Program-made: the position numbers and the translations under genes | Part shown: one piece after another, positions 17,294-26,837 of the stretch | Layout of the letters: every line of letters starts with the position of its first letter | Position numbering within the stretch: position 1 is the first letter of the stretch | Assembly (NCBI GenBank): GCA_002723275.1 | Contig: PBNZ01000038.1 | Span: 1-36,586, forward strand | Source of the DNA: Planctomycetaceae bacterium | Lineage (GTDB): Bacteria > Planctomycetota > Planctomycetia > Pirellulales > Pirellulaceae | Direction: 5' to 3' | DNA length: 36,586 nucleotides | Notes under the pieces: model-generated | What the model saw: the letters and a program-made list of their open reading frames with translations, nothing else | What the model was told of the DNA's origin: nothing | The model's database searches: none

Positions 17294-18103
17294 TCACTCT
17301 TTCACCAGTTCGATACAAGCCGTAGGGTGACTGATCACCAATTCGTCGTCAATTTCCACACAGGCGGCCTTCAGGTATTGAATGGCATCCGCTCGGAATT
17401 GATCATTCATTTGGGAAAACTCAGCCTGCAACAGGAACGAAACGAATTGATCGAGTTCGTCTTGATACGCCTCATCAAAGATCCCATTCATTCTCATCCA
17501 GGACGGTTCGATCACATACCTGGGTGAAAAGCCAGCATTCCGCAGCCCTGCAACCAACTCATGACTCGACAGGGCGTTATCCTGTCCGTCTGGCCGATCA
17601 CGTTCGAGGAGCGGATTGTAAAGCGTGTAGAAGGGATAAAAACCAAGAGGACTTTGGTGAATTACGACCAGACGTCCGCCCGGCTTTAATGCCTGATAGG
17701 CATTCAGCAAGCACTCGATCGGCTGCGTAAACCAATAGCAAGAGTGCGAGAAGTAGATCAAATCAAACGATTCATCCATCGAAAACTCGGCAGCGAAAGG
17801 AGCATCGATCAACCGAGTTTCACAGCCCAATTCAGCGAGCTCGGTTTCAAGTGCGCGAATGTGTTCAGCATTCGGCTCGAGCGCGACAAATCGGTCCGGC
17901 AACCTTCCGCCAGCAGCAATCCAGTCGCGGACGACCATCCCGGTTCCAGCTCCAACATCGAAACAAGCGTATCCTGGGGAACACTCCTGGGTAACCCTGA
18001 CGAGCTGGGTGATGATTTGCGGATACTCCAGAGAACGGGCGACAAATACTCCAAATGCTTCCGCGAAACGAGTCGGCGTCAGCGCCTTGGCAGGAAAACG
18101 CAT
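17294..18103 (-). CDS. Class I SAM-dependent methyltransferase
   Basis: The 269-residue protein has a Rossmann methyltransferase core: motif I F-D-V-G-A-G-T-G (48-55), an acidic end of strand 2 (A-L-E-P-N), F-D-L-I-Y-F-S-H for motif II/IV, and L-K-P-G-G-R-L-V-V for the post-core strand. It transfers a methyl group from S-adenosylmethionine to a small molecule, but the acceptor cannot be deduced. No signal or membrane segment is seen. Its ATG has only a distant GGAG (12 bases). It lies 165 bases downstream of the oxygenase-like gene on the same strand and converges with the permease gene with six bases between stops, so no separate terminator fits there. Confidence 0.87.
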   Translation of the reverse strand: MRFPAKALTPTRFAEAFGVFVARSLEYPQIITQLVRVTQECSPGYACFDVGAGTGMVVRDWIAAGGRLPDRFVALEPNAEHIRALETELAELGCETRLIDAPFAAEFSMDESFDLIYFSHSCYWFTQPIECLLNAYQALKPGGRLVVIHQSPLGFYPFYTLYNPLLERDRPDGQDNALSSHELVAGLRNAGFSPRYVIEPSWMRMNGIFDEAYQDELDQFVSFLLQAEFSQMNDQFRADAIQYLKAACVEIDDELVISHPTACIELVKE

Positions 18104-18268
18104 CGTAGTCTAATTCTCCAAAACAAGATCTTTTGGTGGGTACTGCAGAGTCTAGGCGAAAGCCGTTCGCAATGCGACTGCGCGACGGACAAAGTCTCAG
18201 AGGGATTTCAAGCCTAACGAATCACTTATCGGCTACGTGTAAGAGACGATATTAAATCGCAGCATGGA

Positions 18269-18958
18269 TCAGGCATCAAACGATCGCCAGTGTTTGAAAT
18301 TGGGCATCATCGTTTCATGGCCACGACTATCCCGTAACATCGTCGTCACATCGGCCGAAATCGAGATACGCGGCTGGTCGGTTTCGCTGGGCACCGTAGC
18401 ATGGAGTGTCTTCGATGGAAAAATCACAATCTCATCTTCTTTAGGATTGATGCCGACCGTATTCCACGTCAACATACTCGGCCGATCGATAAACCCCAGG
18501 TCGGCTTTCGACGGCGTGAACGCACCGGGAGAAATCTCATTGGGATGATCGTAGGTGATGAAGTTGATGCCGCCGGACCCCGCTGGTTTTTGAAGATAAT
18601 AGGCAAAGCTGATATTGGATTGATTGTGGGCGTGCTCGTTGATCTCTTCTCCGCGGCGGGTGACCGTGGCCCAAGATCTCTGAAAATAGAAATCAAGGAG
18701 ATCGTTATTCATCCCCAACGCCATCGTATAGTCGCGTATTTTTTGAGCGATGGCTCGAAAGAGTTCCTGAAACTCTTCACGTTGAAACAGAAACTCATGC
18801 CCTGCCGTGTCGCCTAACCAGGCTCGATCGACGCTCTTCTTTTGCGACGCAGCTTCCATCTGCAAGATCGAGTCGATCAGCTGTTGCCTGTAGTCAGGCG
18901 CAAGCGTCAACGAATCCCGATAAATCGAGAGCGGAAAGATATGCACGAACTTCGACAT
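18269..18958 (-). CDS. TIGR02466-like 2OG-Fe(II) oxygenase
   Basis: The 229-residue product matches the layout of the putative 2OG-Fe(II) oxygenase family TIGR02466: an N-terminal F-P-L-S-I-Y region, then H109-A-H111-N in the position of the usual H-x-H-P iron motif, S-F-A-Y-Y-L, and F-P-S-K-T-L-H186-A-T-V-P with R197 in P-R-I-S-I-S for the cosubstrate. The double-stranded beta-helix core is therefore probably intact. The substrate is unknown; family members occur in marine bacteria and phages. I prefer ATG 18958 over the GTG two codons upstream because AGAGG lies five bases before the ATG. It is the second oxygenase-like gene in this window, unlike the one at 9262 in motif detail. Confidence 0.85.
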   Translation of the reverse strand: MSKFVHIFPLSIYRDSLTLAPDYRQQLIDSILQMEAASQKKSVDRAWLGDTAGHEFLFQREEFQELFRAIAQKIRDYTMALGMNNDLLDFYFQRSWATVTRRGEEINEHAHNQSNISFAYYLQKPAGSGGINFITYDHPNEISPGAFTPSKADLGFIDRPSMLTWNTVGINPKEDEIVIFPSKTLHATVPSETDQPRISISADVTTMLRDSRGHETMMPNFKHWRSFDA

Positions 18959-19013
18959 AATCACCTCTGGATCGAGTTGGCACGATGCGTGAATCGATCC
19001 AGCGGTGGTTCGG

Positions 19014-22000
19014 CTAGATCGTTTCCGGATCGTCGCTCAGAAGCAGCTCTAAATCAAGATCATCCAACTCATATCCATCGTTTAATCCACCGTCCTGTTC
19101 GTTGAAAACGAGGTCACGAGCGGCGATCGAAAGAGAAGGTGCTGGTGATTGCTGAGCTGCCATGGTCACGTTGGCCGGATCTGCTTCGCCAGCCTCACGG
19201 CGAGTTTGCCCAGTCTGCCTGAGGAACAGATCAGGTGTGACAGCTGCCGTCTGAGCGCCGGGTGCGGCTCCGAGCTGATAACTGCCCGTCTGGAACGCCG
19301 TGACCAGGTCGCTGGTGTCGAACTCACCGTCACAATTCCAGTCACCTGTGCTCCAGAGAGAGTTGCCGGCGACTCCATCTTCGTATTCACCGGCGGTGAA
19401 GACAATGATCAGGTCGGTCGAGTTGAAGATTCGATCAATGTTAACGTCACCGGCGTTGGTTCCAATCACGTCCTCAACGAGGTAGTTAACGTCGGCCACA
19501 TCGACATTTCCATCCGCATTGAGATCGTAGGTTTCATCACCTCCATTCAAAACGGCGGAACAGACGAGATCAACGTCCTCAACGCTGAGGCGGCCGTCTT
19601 GATTCATGTCGCCAAAGATGGGGCCAACCACAAAAGCAGTTTGGCCGGGCGACGCAATCTCTGCCTTCCAACTGGATGGATCATTACCGTAAGCTGAAAC
19701 GGCTGCACGGGTGAGCGAGCGATTATTGTCACTTGCATCGGGCCATGGAGCAACAACATCGTAAACGACCTGATCTTCGAGCAGGCGAGGAATCAAGTTC
19801 GGATCCTCGGCCGGCGGTTCATCAGGCCGTTGGAGTCGCACAGCTTCACCAAGATCATTCAATCGCCCACCGAATCCCCCGACCAATTTGACCGATTGAT
19901 CAATACGATGATGGGCTCGGAACGCTGCGAGACGATTGACGTTTTCTGGCTTATCGGGGTTGAAGGGAATGACCACAATGGTACTTCCGGAGGCCAGTTG
20001 CGTTCCGGGAATGAAATCGTAATCAACTCCACCACGTATTCGCCAATCAGTGAGATCCACGGGTAGTCCGGTTGGATTGTACACTTCAATGAATTCGAGG
20101 TCGTCGCTCGTAATCGACGGGTCAAGGATCTGTGCATTAAATGCAGGACTACCGGGATGATAATGAACTTCGCTCATGATCACCGGTCCCACACGTGGCC
20201 CGGAATTCGCGGAGCCCAAGGAGAGTTCGGACATCGGCGTGAGGATGCCGGTACCGTTTGGCAAACGTCCGAGTGACTCACCGTTCGGCGTAGCCCCGAA
20301 GTGCACATCATCGGCAATCAGACTCGGCTTTCCATTTTCGGCCACAACCAGCCACACGTCATCGCCGCGAGCGCTGCTCAAGGCAAAATGATTTGGAGCA
20401 GGGTTCAAAGGTGTGGGGTTGAAATCTCCTTCGTCAAAGACCACGTAGCCACCCGCAGGCAACACCGTACCGTTAGGAATTTGGTACTTGAGCATCTGAT
20501 TTGCAGAATCACTCAAATACCATCCACTGATATCGACCGGTTCGGATAGCGTATTGAACAATTCAATCGAATCTGGAGGCGTCAGGGGTGGATCTGTGTG
20601 AGCCAAAACTTCGTTGACAACCACTCCTAACGATTCCGCGTCGGGAGTTCCAGGTGATCCCAGATAGGAAACACTACCGATCCAATTTTCCGGATCGTTG
20701 AAGTTACCTGCAGGATCAAGAATTACCAGCGTTGATCCTCGACCATCGGCACGTTCGGGCCACAGTCCCGTATCGTTGTAAGAGAACTGCTGAATCACGG
20801 AACCGTCATAGGCGGTCATCGTGAGCGTCTCACGGTTGTTACTCAAAGCACCATCCCATTCACCAGCTACGGTGACTTGATCACCGTAACGTGCTCGGAA
20901 CGCGGCAAGGTCCTCTACAACGACAATCCGATCTCCCGGCGCCAAGGTAGCCACATTGCTTTCGGAGAAATCAAAACTCACGCCTTCCGTATCGCCGTCG
21001 ACATCGACCTTAGAGAGTTGGCTGCCCGTTAAAACGACGTTTTTGTCGCTGACGTTGAGCAATTCGATGAACTCAAAATCATCGTTATTGTCAAAGCCCA
21101 GAGCTTCTTCTTCCGCGGTGGGATCGACGGGATTGTAATTCACTTCGCTGACGATCAGATTCCCAGCCGCAGCCGTCGGGTCATTGAAGAAGACAGCCTC
21201 TGCCGGTGGTGACCAATCGTCTCCTGTGACGATATAGCCATTCCGTGTGGAGCCATGACCAGACTTAAAGATACGAGCTGTAATGCGAGTGAACTCATCG
21301 ATCGTGATGGGGCCGGTTGCGCGAATCGCCTTCGAACTAACCGAAGCATTATCACCACGAGGATCTGAACCGTCGAGTGTGTAATAGACCGTACCGGTAC
21401 TGGAAGTAAGATTCACTTCGGTTCCTACCGGAACCTGAGGAGTCGAAACGCTGAAACTTGGTGCCGACAGCCAACGCGAATCAATCCATTCGACACGGTC
21501 CTCGATCCAATTCTTAAGATTTCGAATTTCAGAGGTGAAGCTTCCTCGATTCCAACGTCGGAAGTCACGTGTCGCGGCCGAACGAATTTCGTCTACATGC
21601 TTATCGATCGTCGCGTAAACATTCTCGAGACTTAACTCGTTTTCTCGCAGCTCAAACCAGCGATCAATGTATTGCTGAATGTAGTCCGGATCCTGCGACA
21701 TATCAGGCCACCAGGACATCACGCGATCACTGTCATTGAAGTATCGGGTGGAGTCACCCGTACCGTACCAGGTGCGAGCATTGTTATCACGGCCATCCGT
21801 CGAGTCTAAGGACCGATCAAAGTCCCAGATCGGTCCGGCGATGATCTTACTATCAGCAGTCTTGTGATAAAACGAACTCAATCGGAGCGCATCCACATTC
21901 ATCGCGAAGAGATTGAGAATATTGTGATCGATGAAGGAGTCAACATCGGCATACGCGGCGTAGCCTCGTTCAGGATCTTTAAAATCGGCTCGAGCAGCTG

Positions 22001-24740
22001 CCGATCGTAAATCTCGAATCCACCCGTCAATGTAACGACGTTGGGCCGACGTGGTCGAATCGGGATCGACGTAAGCACTACCTCGATCGTTCTTCCAAAT
22101 AAATCCTCCTTCCACCGGAACCCCACCAGCGCCCGTGGTGAGCGGTTCAACATCAACTCGATCGTTGCCCTGCTCGATCACCTCCATAATCGCGTAAACT
22201 CCGACATAGTCGGAGGAGCCGACCGTGCCGCCACGGTTCAGATACATCTCAACCCAGCGCGTTCGCGTCGCATAACGCCCCATTTGATTGCTGAGGTCGT
22301 ACATCAAGGGATTCGCTAACAGCGACCTGTCGTACTGCCCTGGACCATAGAAGATCCAATCGGCCTCCCTGGGCATCCCCAAAATCTCATACTTCTGATC
22401 TTCGTCCTGCTGATCCCACAATTCGACTCGGTACTGTTTTTTCGAGAAGCCGGCTGAACTGGATCCGCGAACGTGAATCCCGCCTCGCGTCCAAACATCA
22501 AATTCGTCGGTCAAACGAGTCTTGCCATCTTCTCCGGGCTCAATAAAGGCGAAAAAGGCATCTCCAAACGACGACCCTGCCCCTGGAATTCCGTCACCAA
22601 AAGTATCCACAAGCACGATCGGTAGATCCGAGGTATCGTTCGCGACGCTCGAGGACAATTCCACATAGGACTCACCCACAACCGTACTTGCCTTACCGTT
22701 GGGACCGACCGAGATCGCTCTCAATTGAGTTGTCGAAGTAATGTTGATTGGTCCGTTGTACACCGTCGAACTCGTGGTCGGAGTTCGTTCATCGGTTGTA
22801 TAACGAATCGTATGGTTCGCAGCTGCAGGAACAATCTCCACCTGGACAGAACCCGTGAAAGTTCGGCTGGGCACGGTAATCTGAGGGGCCTTGGGGAAAT
22901 CATTCGCGTTATCTTCACCCGGCGTCGCAACGGCATAAAAACGCTCGGTTCCCGCTGCATCGACTCCGAACGAAATGTCTTCACTCTGCGTCGGCAAATT
23001 CTCGAACGATGAAATCACAACCCCTTCAGCATCCATGATCGCGACATCACCACCGGCACTCGAGCCCAGTTCGAAGTTGGTATGCAGACTGCCCTTTTCA
23101 TCCAAACGGCTGTCTTTGATATCGAGTCCCGAGGCAAAGACGATCAAGAAACCATTGCCGGGAATAAGCGTGCCTGCGGGTATCTCCCACTTGGTAGGTT
23201 CCGCGACATCATCCGTCAAGTAATAGCCACCGACGTCGGCGACCACGGCGGTCGGATTATGTATTTCAATCCAATCCGGAGTCAATTGATCACCCCGGAA
23301 AGTGGTCGTCGGAGTCGCTCGCACGCGCGTTCGCAGCGTGGTCGCATTATCGGTCATAAACTCATTCAGCTGCAGCGGCGGCGTATCGGTCGTCTCAAAG
23401 GAGTACGTACGCGAGCTCCACATATTTCCAAGGCCATTTTGGGCATAACCGCGGAAATAATACTGCGACATCGGCTGCAAATCGGTCACGAATGCCGCAA
23501 AGGATCCCGTTTGAACATCCAGCTCAGCCGACTTATCCCATGCGCCCGGATTCGTCCCGCCGTCATTGTCACCGTAGTAGACCGTGACAATCGGAGGATC
23601 ATTTCCGGTGTCCAAAATATTGCCTGCCAACTCGGCCGCATACGCCCCCACATTCGTGGCGGGGAGCATCTCTAATTTCGGAGGAGCTGCAGTCAATGTC
23701 GTGAATGACAAGCTATTATCAGCCCAATCCGAGCCAAGTGTGTTTTCCGCATAGCTTCGGAAGTAATAAGTTGTATTCTGATCCAGGTCGTCGAGGATCT
23801 TGGAGTAGACGCGTTCTTTGCCAATCTCCGTCGAATTCTGCCAAGACGCTGGATTCGTGCCCCCATCTGTCTCGCCATAATAAAGCGTGATATTGGGAAT
23901 CTGGCCGCCCGTCGTGGTCACACGACCGCCTACAGTCGCCTCGAAGGCCGCGACGTCGGAGGGTGCAACATTTTCGATCACGGGAGGTCCCGCTGGAACG
24001 TTTTCAACGAGCCGAATTCCAGCGATGCCGTATCCCTTGCTACCGTCTGCGACACCATCAGAATCAATCGAAGTTGGGACAGGCCCTGTGTACTGTTTCG
24101 AGATGACTTGAAATCTGCCATCTGCACCAGGATCAATGTCAATCCATTGCGCCACAACCCCCTGCCCGAAGGATTGGTTGTTGCCTGTCCAAATCGCAAC
24201 TTGATTGGACGGCAAACCGGTCGTCACGACGCCTGATCCAGTACTGTGAGCGGGCGAAGCAGCATCCACCCCACGCAACTCGACCAACGTCCAGCGGTTT
24301 GTATAGAAGGCGTTTCCACGGACCGCAGTACCGGCAAATTCGTAAGTCGCTCCCGAATCAAGATTCTCAAAGGTGTACCCATACGTATCGGTACCCGCGA
24401 TCTCAATACTCTTCTCACCACCTGCCGAAAAATCGACGTAACCATTGAAGATATCGTAGGCATCTGTGCCTTCTGCCGGCTGTCTGCCATTTCCGCCAAA
24501 ATTCACTCCGTCCTGGGCAGTCGTCAACAAGATTCCTGACGCTTCACCTGTCTCGATATCGACCAGCGGTCCCGCTGCATCGCGTCCGGACACATCAGAG
24601 TAAAACGTGGTGTGCTCAGCCGTCGCATCGCTGGAAAACAAACCGTTGTAAGCAACCAGGCCAGCCAGTAACGATCGGTTCTCAAGTCGCTCGATTACTC
24701 TCGCGCGCTGACCGCGCACTCTGTTCCGTCTTTTGATCAT
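19014..24740 (-). CDS. Giant exported CotH-kinase / lamin-tail / dockerin protein
   Basis: This 1908-residue protein opens with the planctomycete export signature R-L-E-N-R-S-L-L-A-G (18-27). Domains in order are a jelly-roll-like region (~30-245), two fibronectin-III-like repeats (~250-350, ~350-447, both with Y-Y-G-[ED]-[TN]-D-G-G-T-N-P), a lamin-tail domain (~453-600), a chitobiase C-terminal-like repeat (~625-695), a CotH protein-kinase domain (~703-1087) with I-W-D-F-D-R near 972, another chitobiase-like repeat (~1095-1170), three more lamin-tail domains (~1195-1367, 1373-1500, 1520-1700), and four calcium-binding dockerin loops (~1709-1822). The last ~85 residues end in an acidic, Leu/Asp-rich tail. 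CotH phosphorylates coat proteins in Bacillus; here an extracellular or cell-surface target is likely. TGAGAG lies seven bases before the ATG. Confidence 0.93.
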   Translation of the reverse strand: MIKRRNRVRGQRARVIERLENRSLLAGLVAYNGLFSSDATAEHTTFYSDVSGRDAAGPLVDIETGEASGILLTTAQDGVNFGGNGRQPAEGTDAYDIFNGYVDFSAGGEKSIEIAGTDTYGYTFENLDSGATYEFAGTAVRGNAFYTNRWTLVELRGVDAASPAHSTGSGVVTTGLPSNQVAIWTGNNQSFGQGVVAQWIDIDPGADGRFQVISKQYTGPVPTSIDSDGVADGSKGYGIAGIRLVENVPAGPPVIENVAPSDVAAFEATVGGRVTTTGGQIPNITLYYGETDGGTNPASWQNSTEIGKERVYSKILDDLDQNTTYYFRSYAENTLGSDWADNSLSFTTLTAAPPKLEMLPATNVGAYAAELAGNILDTGNDPPIVTVYYGDNDGGTNPGAWDKSAELDVQTGSFAAFVTDLQPMSQYYFRGYAQNGLGNMWSSRTYSFETTDTPPLQLNEFMTDNATTLRTRVRATPTTTFRGDQLTPDWIEIHNPTAVVADVGGYYLTDDVAEPTKWEIPAGTLIPGNGFLIVFASGLDIKDSRLDEKGSLHTNFELGSSAGGDVAIMDAEGVVISSFENLPTQSEDISFGVDAAGTERFYAVATPGEDNANDFPKAPQITVPSRTFTGSVQVEIVPAAANHTIRYTTDERTPTTSSTVYNGPINITSTTQLRAISVGPNGKASTVVGESYVELSSSVANDTSDLPIVLVDTFGDGIPGAGSSFGDAFFAFIEPGEDGKTRLTDEFDVWTRGGIHVRGSSSAGFSKKQYRVELWDQQDEDQKYEILGMPREADWIFYGPGQYDRSLLANPLMYDLSNQMGRYATRTRWVEMYLNRGGTVGSSDYVGVYAIMEVIEQGNDRVDVEPLTTGAGGVPVEGGFIWKNDRGSAYVDPDSTTSAQRRYIDGWIRDLRSAAARADFKDPERGYAAYADVDSFIDHNILNLFAMNVDALRLSSFYHKTADSKIIAGPIWDFDRSLDSTDGRDNNARTWYGTGDSTRYFNDSDRVMSWWPDMSQDPDYIQQYIDRWFELRENELSLENVYATIDKHVDEIRSAATRDFRRWNRGSFTSEIRNLKNWIEDRVEWIDSRWLSAPSFSVSTPQVPVGTEVNLTSSTGTVYYTLDGSDPRGDNASVSSKAIRATGPITIDEFTRITARIFKSGHGSTRNGYIVTGDDWSPPAEAVFFNDPTAAAGNLIVSEVNYNPVDPTAEEEALGFDNNDDFEFIELLNVSDKNVVLTGSQLSKVDVDGDTEGVSFDFSESNVATLAPGDRIVVVEDLAAFRARYGDQVTVAGEWDGALSNNRETLTMTAYDGSVIQQFSYNDTGLWPERADGRGSTLVILDPAGNFNDPENWIGSVSYLGSPGTPDAESLGVVVNEVLAHTDPPLTPPDSIELFNTLSEPVDISGWYLSDSANQMLKYQIPNGTVLPAGGYVVFDEGDFNPTPLNPAPNHFALSSARGDDVWLVVAENGKPSLIADDVHFGATPNGESLGRLPNGTGILTPMSELSLGSANSGPRVGPVIMSEVHYHPGSPAFNAQILDPSITSDDLEFIEVYNPTGLPVDLTDWRIRGGVDYDFIPGTQLASGSTIVVIPFNPDKPENVNRLAAFRAHHRIDQSVKLVGGFGGRLNDLGEAVRLQRPDEPPAEDPNLIPRLLEDQVVYDVVAPWPDASDNNRSLTRAAVSAYGNDPSSWKAEIASPGQTAFVVGPIFGDMNQDGRLSVEDVDLVCSAVLNGGDETYDLNADGNVDVADVNYLVEDVIGTNAGDVNIDRIFNSTDLIIVFTAGEYEDGVAGNSLWSTGDWNCDGEFDTSDLVTAFQTGSYQLGAAPGAQTAAVTPDLFLRQTGQTRREAGEADPANVTMAAQQSPAPSLSIAARDLVFNEQDGGLNDGYELDDLDLELLLSDDPETI

Positions 24741-25639
24741 GATTACTCTCAGAAAGTTCCGTGTCGCCCAAAGTATTTACTCTATCCGAGAGAGCAAATT
24801 TCCGCCATGAATAAGCGTGTGATACGCCGATAATCGTGAGCGTTTTCTTGAAAAGGTTAAGAACTTCATACGCGTTTTGGCTTTACAGAATCAAGTTCTA
24901 ACCTTGTCTAATCTCCTGCAAAAAATTTAAACATCAATTCCGCCAGTGCGAGTTCAACACACAACATAAAAACGCCAGGAATTCACTGGAGTTCAACTCG
25001 ACCGATCCGTCCGGCTCGATCTTACATCCCGAAAGCCCTGCAACGCGTGGCTGTTGATGCTCAACGGGTGAGTGCTGGCGATCTCGCTCAGGTAGTCCAG
25101 GCTTGTAAAGAGGAGGATTCAGAGTCGTTCAATTCTGGCTGGGTTGAGGGGAACGGCGACGGTAACCTTGGCCGCACAACCTGGTCGCTGCCTTCCAAAC
25201 TTCCACCTAAGAGGAACCGGCTACTACTCAACTTGTGGCTGAACCTCAGGCTGGCTACCTGCCATTGGCCTTTTGCTGGCCATGCCCTTCATGCGGTGCG
25301 ACAACTCGGCCAGAAGTCGCAGTTGTTGAGGCACCACCTGGTAACGATCGTATCAATTATCAGGAACTGACGCCCCATGCCTGTCTCGCCGGTCATGCAA
25401 CTCGCAATTCCTGTAGAGTCGCATCTGCGTCCAGTGTCCGTTGCGTCCCGGGTTTTTATGTAACGCTCGCAACAGTTACGTCGATGAAGGCTGCTGAGTT
25501 CATCGATCGTTCTAGAACTATTCGAACGATCCGATGCATCTTGGTCCGAACCCGATGGAGCGATAATAAGCGACACACTCAAGGGTGACGACTCTCCGAG
25601 CTTGCGAATGGATTCAATGAGATCAGGGGGAAGGGATTC
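24741..25639. other. 899-bp stretch without a convincing gene
   Basis: This divergent intergenic region lies upstream of both the CotH-type gene (minus) and the lipoprotein gene (plus), so promoters for both should be here, but I cannot pick clear ones. Open frames of 107-133 codons overlap on both strands without ribosome binding sites. One plus frame (25211-25340) encodes a Cys-x2-Cys-like piece (C-W-P-C-P-S-C-G), which could be a gene fragment, but it starts right after a stop with no start codon context. Confidence 0.4.
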
Positions 25640-26056
25640 GTGAAAAGAATAGGGTTGCTGATCGTCATCGGCCTGCTCATCAGTTCTCACTTAGGGTGCG
25701 GTCATCGCAGGACCTATTCTCGTACCCATCAAGGCACCTATCACTCGGCACAGAATCACTCGGCACAGAGAGAATCGGTCGGTCATCATCGTGGTGCTCC
25801 ACCGCTTCGTATGGCTCCTCTGCCACAACCCACGGTACTTCCCGACAACTCCGTTGAAGCCCCGTTACCTCCGCCCGCTCCGCAGCCGGTACCGCCGTCC
25901 ATCCGGATCGCAGAAACCAAGGCTACCACGATCAACGAGGCGCGAGAGCCGACGCCGGCCGACCCGCGTACCGCTCCTCAGGGCAGCTACAATGTCGCCG
26001 ACATCACAGTTTTTCTGCGGCCGAATCAACCGTCACGACCGCCACAACTGTACTGA
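25640..26056 (+). CDS. Pro-rich putative lipoprotein
   Basis: The 138-residue product begins M-K-R followed by a hydrophobic signal and a cysteine at residue 20 (H-L-G-C), a relaxed lipobox. The next ~30 residues are His/Ser/Gln-rich, residues ~55-100 are Pro-rich, and the C-terminus (Y-N-V-A-D-I-T-V-F-L-R-P) looks like a short beta segment. I do not recognise a family. The GTG start is supported by AGGGGG at 25625-25630, nine bases upstream, and by the position of the signal. The predicted location is the envelope. The following gene is 185 bases away. Confidence 0.72.
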   Translation: MKRIGLLIVIGLLISSHLGCGHRRTYSRTHQGTYHSAQNHSAQRESVGHHRGAPPLRMAPLPQPTVLPDNSVEAPLPPPAPQPVPPSIRIAETKATTINEAREPTPADPRTAPQGSYNVADITVFLRPNQPSRPPQLY

Positions 26057-26241
26057 AAACAACCTCCAACGATTGTCAGATTAAATAATTAAACCCTTCC
26101 GATCTAACCGAAAGATCTCTTCAAGGTACTTTTTTGTCGGGGAACACCTGAGTTTTGACGCGTATCTTTGCGGGCGTTTCCAGCATCGCCCAGTTTAAAG
26201 CAAATCCTAAAACGCTTATTCCTTGATCGTGGAGGCAAAGA

Positions 26242-26565
26242 ATGTCGATTTCAGATACCCATTCTGACGTGATGCCGTCAACCAACGATAACGCTGCTCC
26301 CGTTCGCGTTAGCCCCGAAGACGCCCGGCACAATCGAGAGGTCATCGATCAACAGCTCGAACGAATCACGGAACTGGAGTCGATGCTAGCGGGAACAGAT
26401 CCGCCAGCCAACAACGCGGAACTGGTAGGACGACTGAATCAACGAATCCTTGAGTTAGAGAACGTCCTGAGCGAGCTGACCACACCGGAAGCATGGGCCT
26501 TGTCTTGGGCTCGCGAATCGGAACCCTGGGTCCGAATTCGTAAGGTTCTTGAATCGAACAAGTAA
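26242..26565 (+). CDS. Small coiled-coil protein of unknown function
   Basis: The 107-residue protein has no signal or membrane segment. Residues ~35-80 show heptad-like spacing of hydrophobic residues (V-I-D-Q-Q-L-E-R-I-T-E-L and L-N-Q-R-I-L-E-L-E-N-V-L), so a coiled coil or helical hairpin is likely, followed by a Trp-rich C-terminus. I recognise no family. The start is firm: GGAGG at 26231-26235 lies six bases before the ATG. A terminator follows 32 bases after the stop, so it ends its transcript. It shares a short V-x-[VL]-S-P-E-[DE]-A-R motif with the 44-residue protein at 28276. Confidence 0.78.
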   Translation: MSISDTHSDVMPSTNDNAAPVRVSPEDARHNREVIDQQLERITELESMLAGTDPPANNAELVGRLNQRILELENVLSELTTPEAWALSWARESEPWVRIRKVLESNK

Positions 26566-26597
26566 GTATAAGTCGACAGACAATCAGAAACGCAACT

Positions 26598-26630
26598 CGC
26601 AGCTCATGTGATTTGGGCTGCGTGTTTTGT
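26598..26630 (+). terminator. Rho-independent terminator
   Basis: CGCAGC (26598-26603) pairs with GCTGCG (26617-26622) around a 13-base loop, and TGTTTTGT follows. The short stem and interrupted T-tract make it weaker than the terminators near 660 and 1490. Confidence 0.7.
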
Positions 26631-26837
26631 TGCGCGATGCTGAAGTTCAACCTCCGAGGAAACCGGAGCAGCCAGCCAACCGTGGTCGACGAACCACCTC
26701 GTCCTGACATGCGACACTCGCTATAGTAGTGATCTGTTCTGACAAGATTCGTTTTCCTTGCATTTGCCTGACTTGCTGCAGCCCCTCGAAACGGCCTCTT
26801 TGCATCATTCGCCGGCAATGAAATCGCAGCTGCCCCC

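Noticed and set aside
18118-18136. Inverted repeat CCAAAA/TTTTGG upstream of the methyltransferase
   Set aside because: Short AT-rich arms without a T-tract on either strand; likely chance.
25235-25588. Possible zinc-ribbon protein (C-W-P-C-P-S-C-G)
   Set aside because: The frame begins just after an in-frame stop, lacks a ribosome binding site and loses protein-like character after about 35 residues.
25289-25690. 133-codon minus-strand frame
   Set aside because: It runs antisense into the start of the lipoprotein gene and has no initiation signal; it could only be reconsidered with transcript data.
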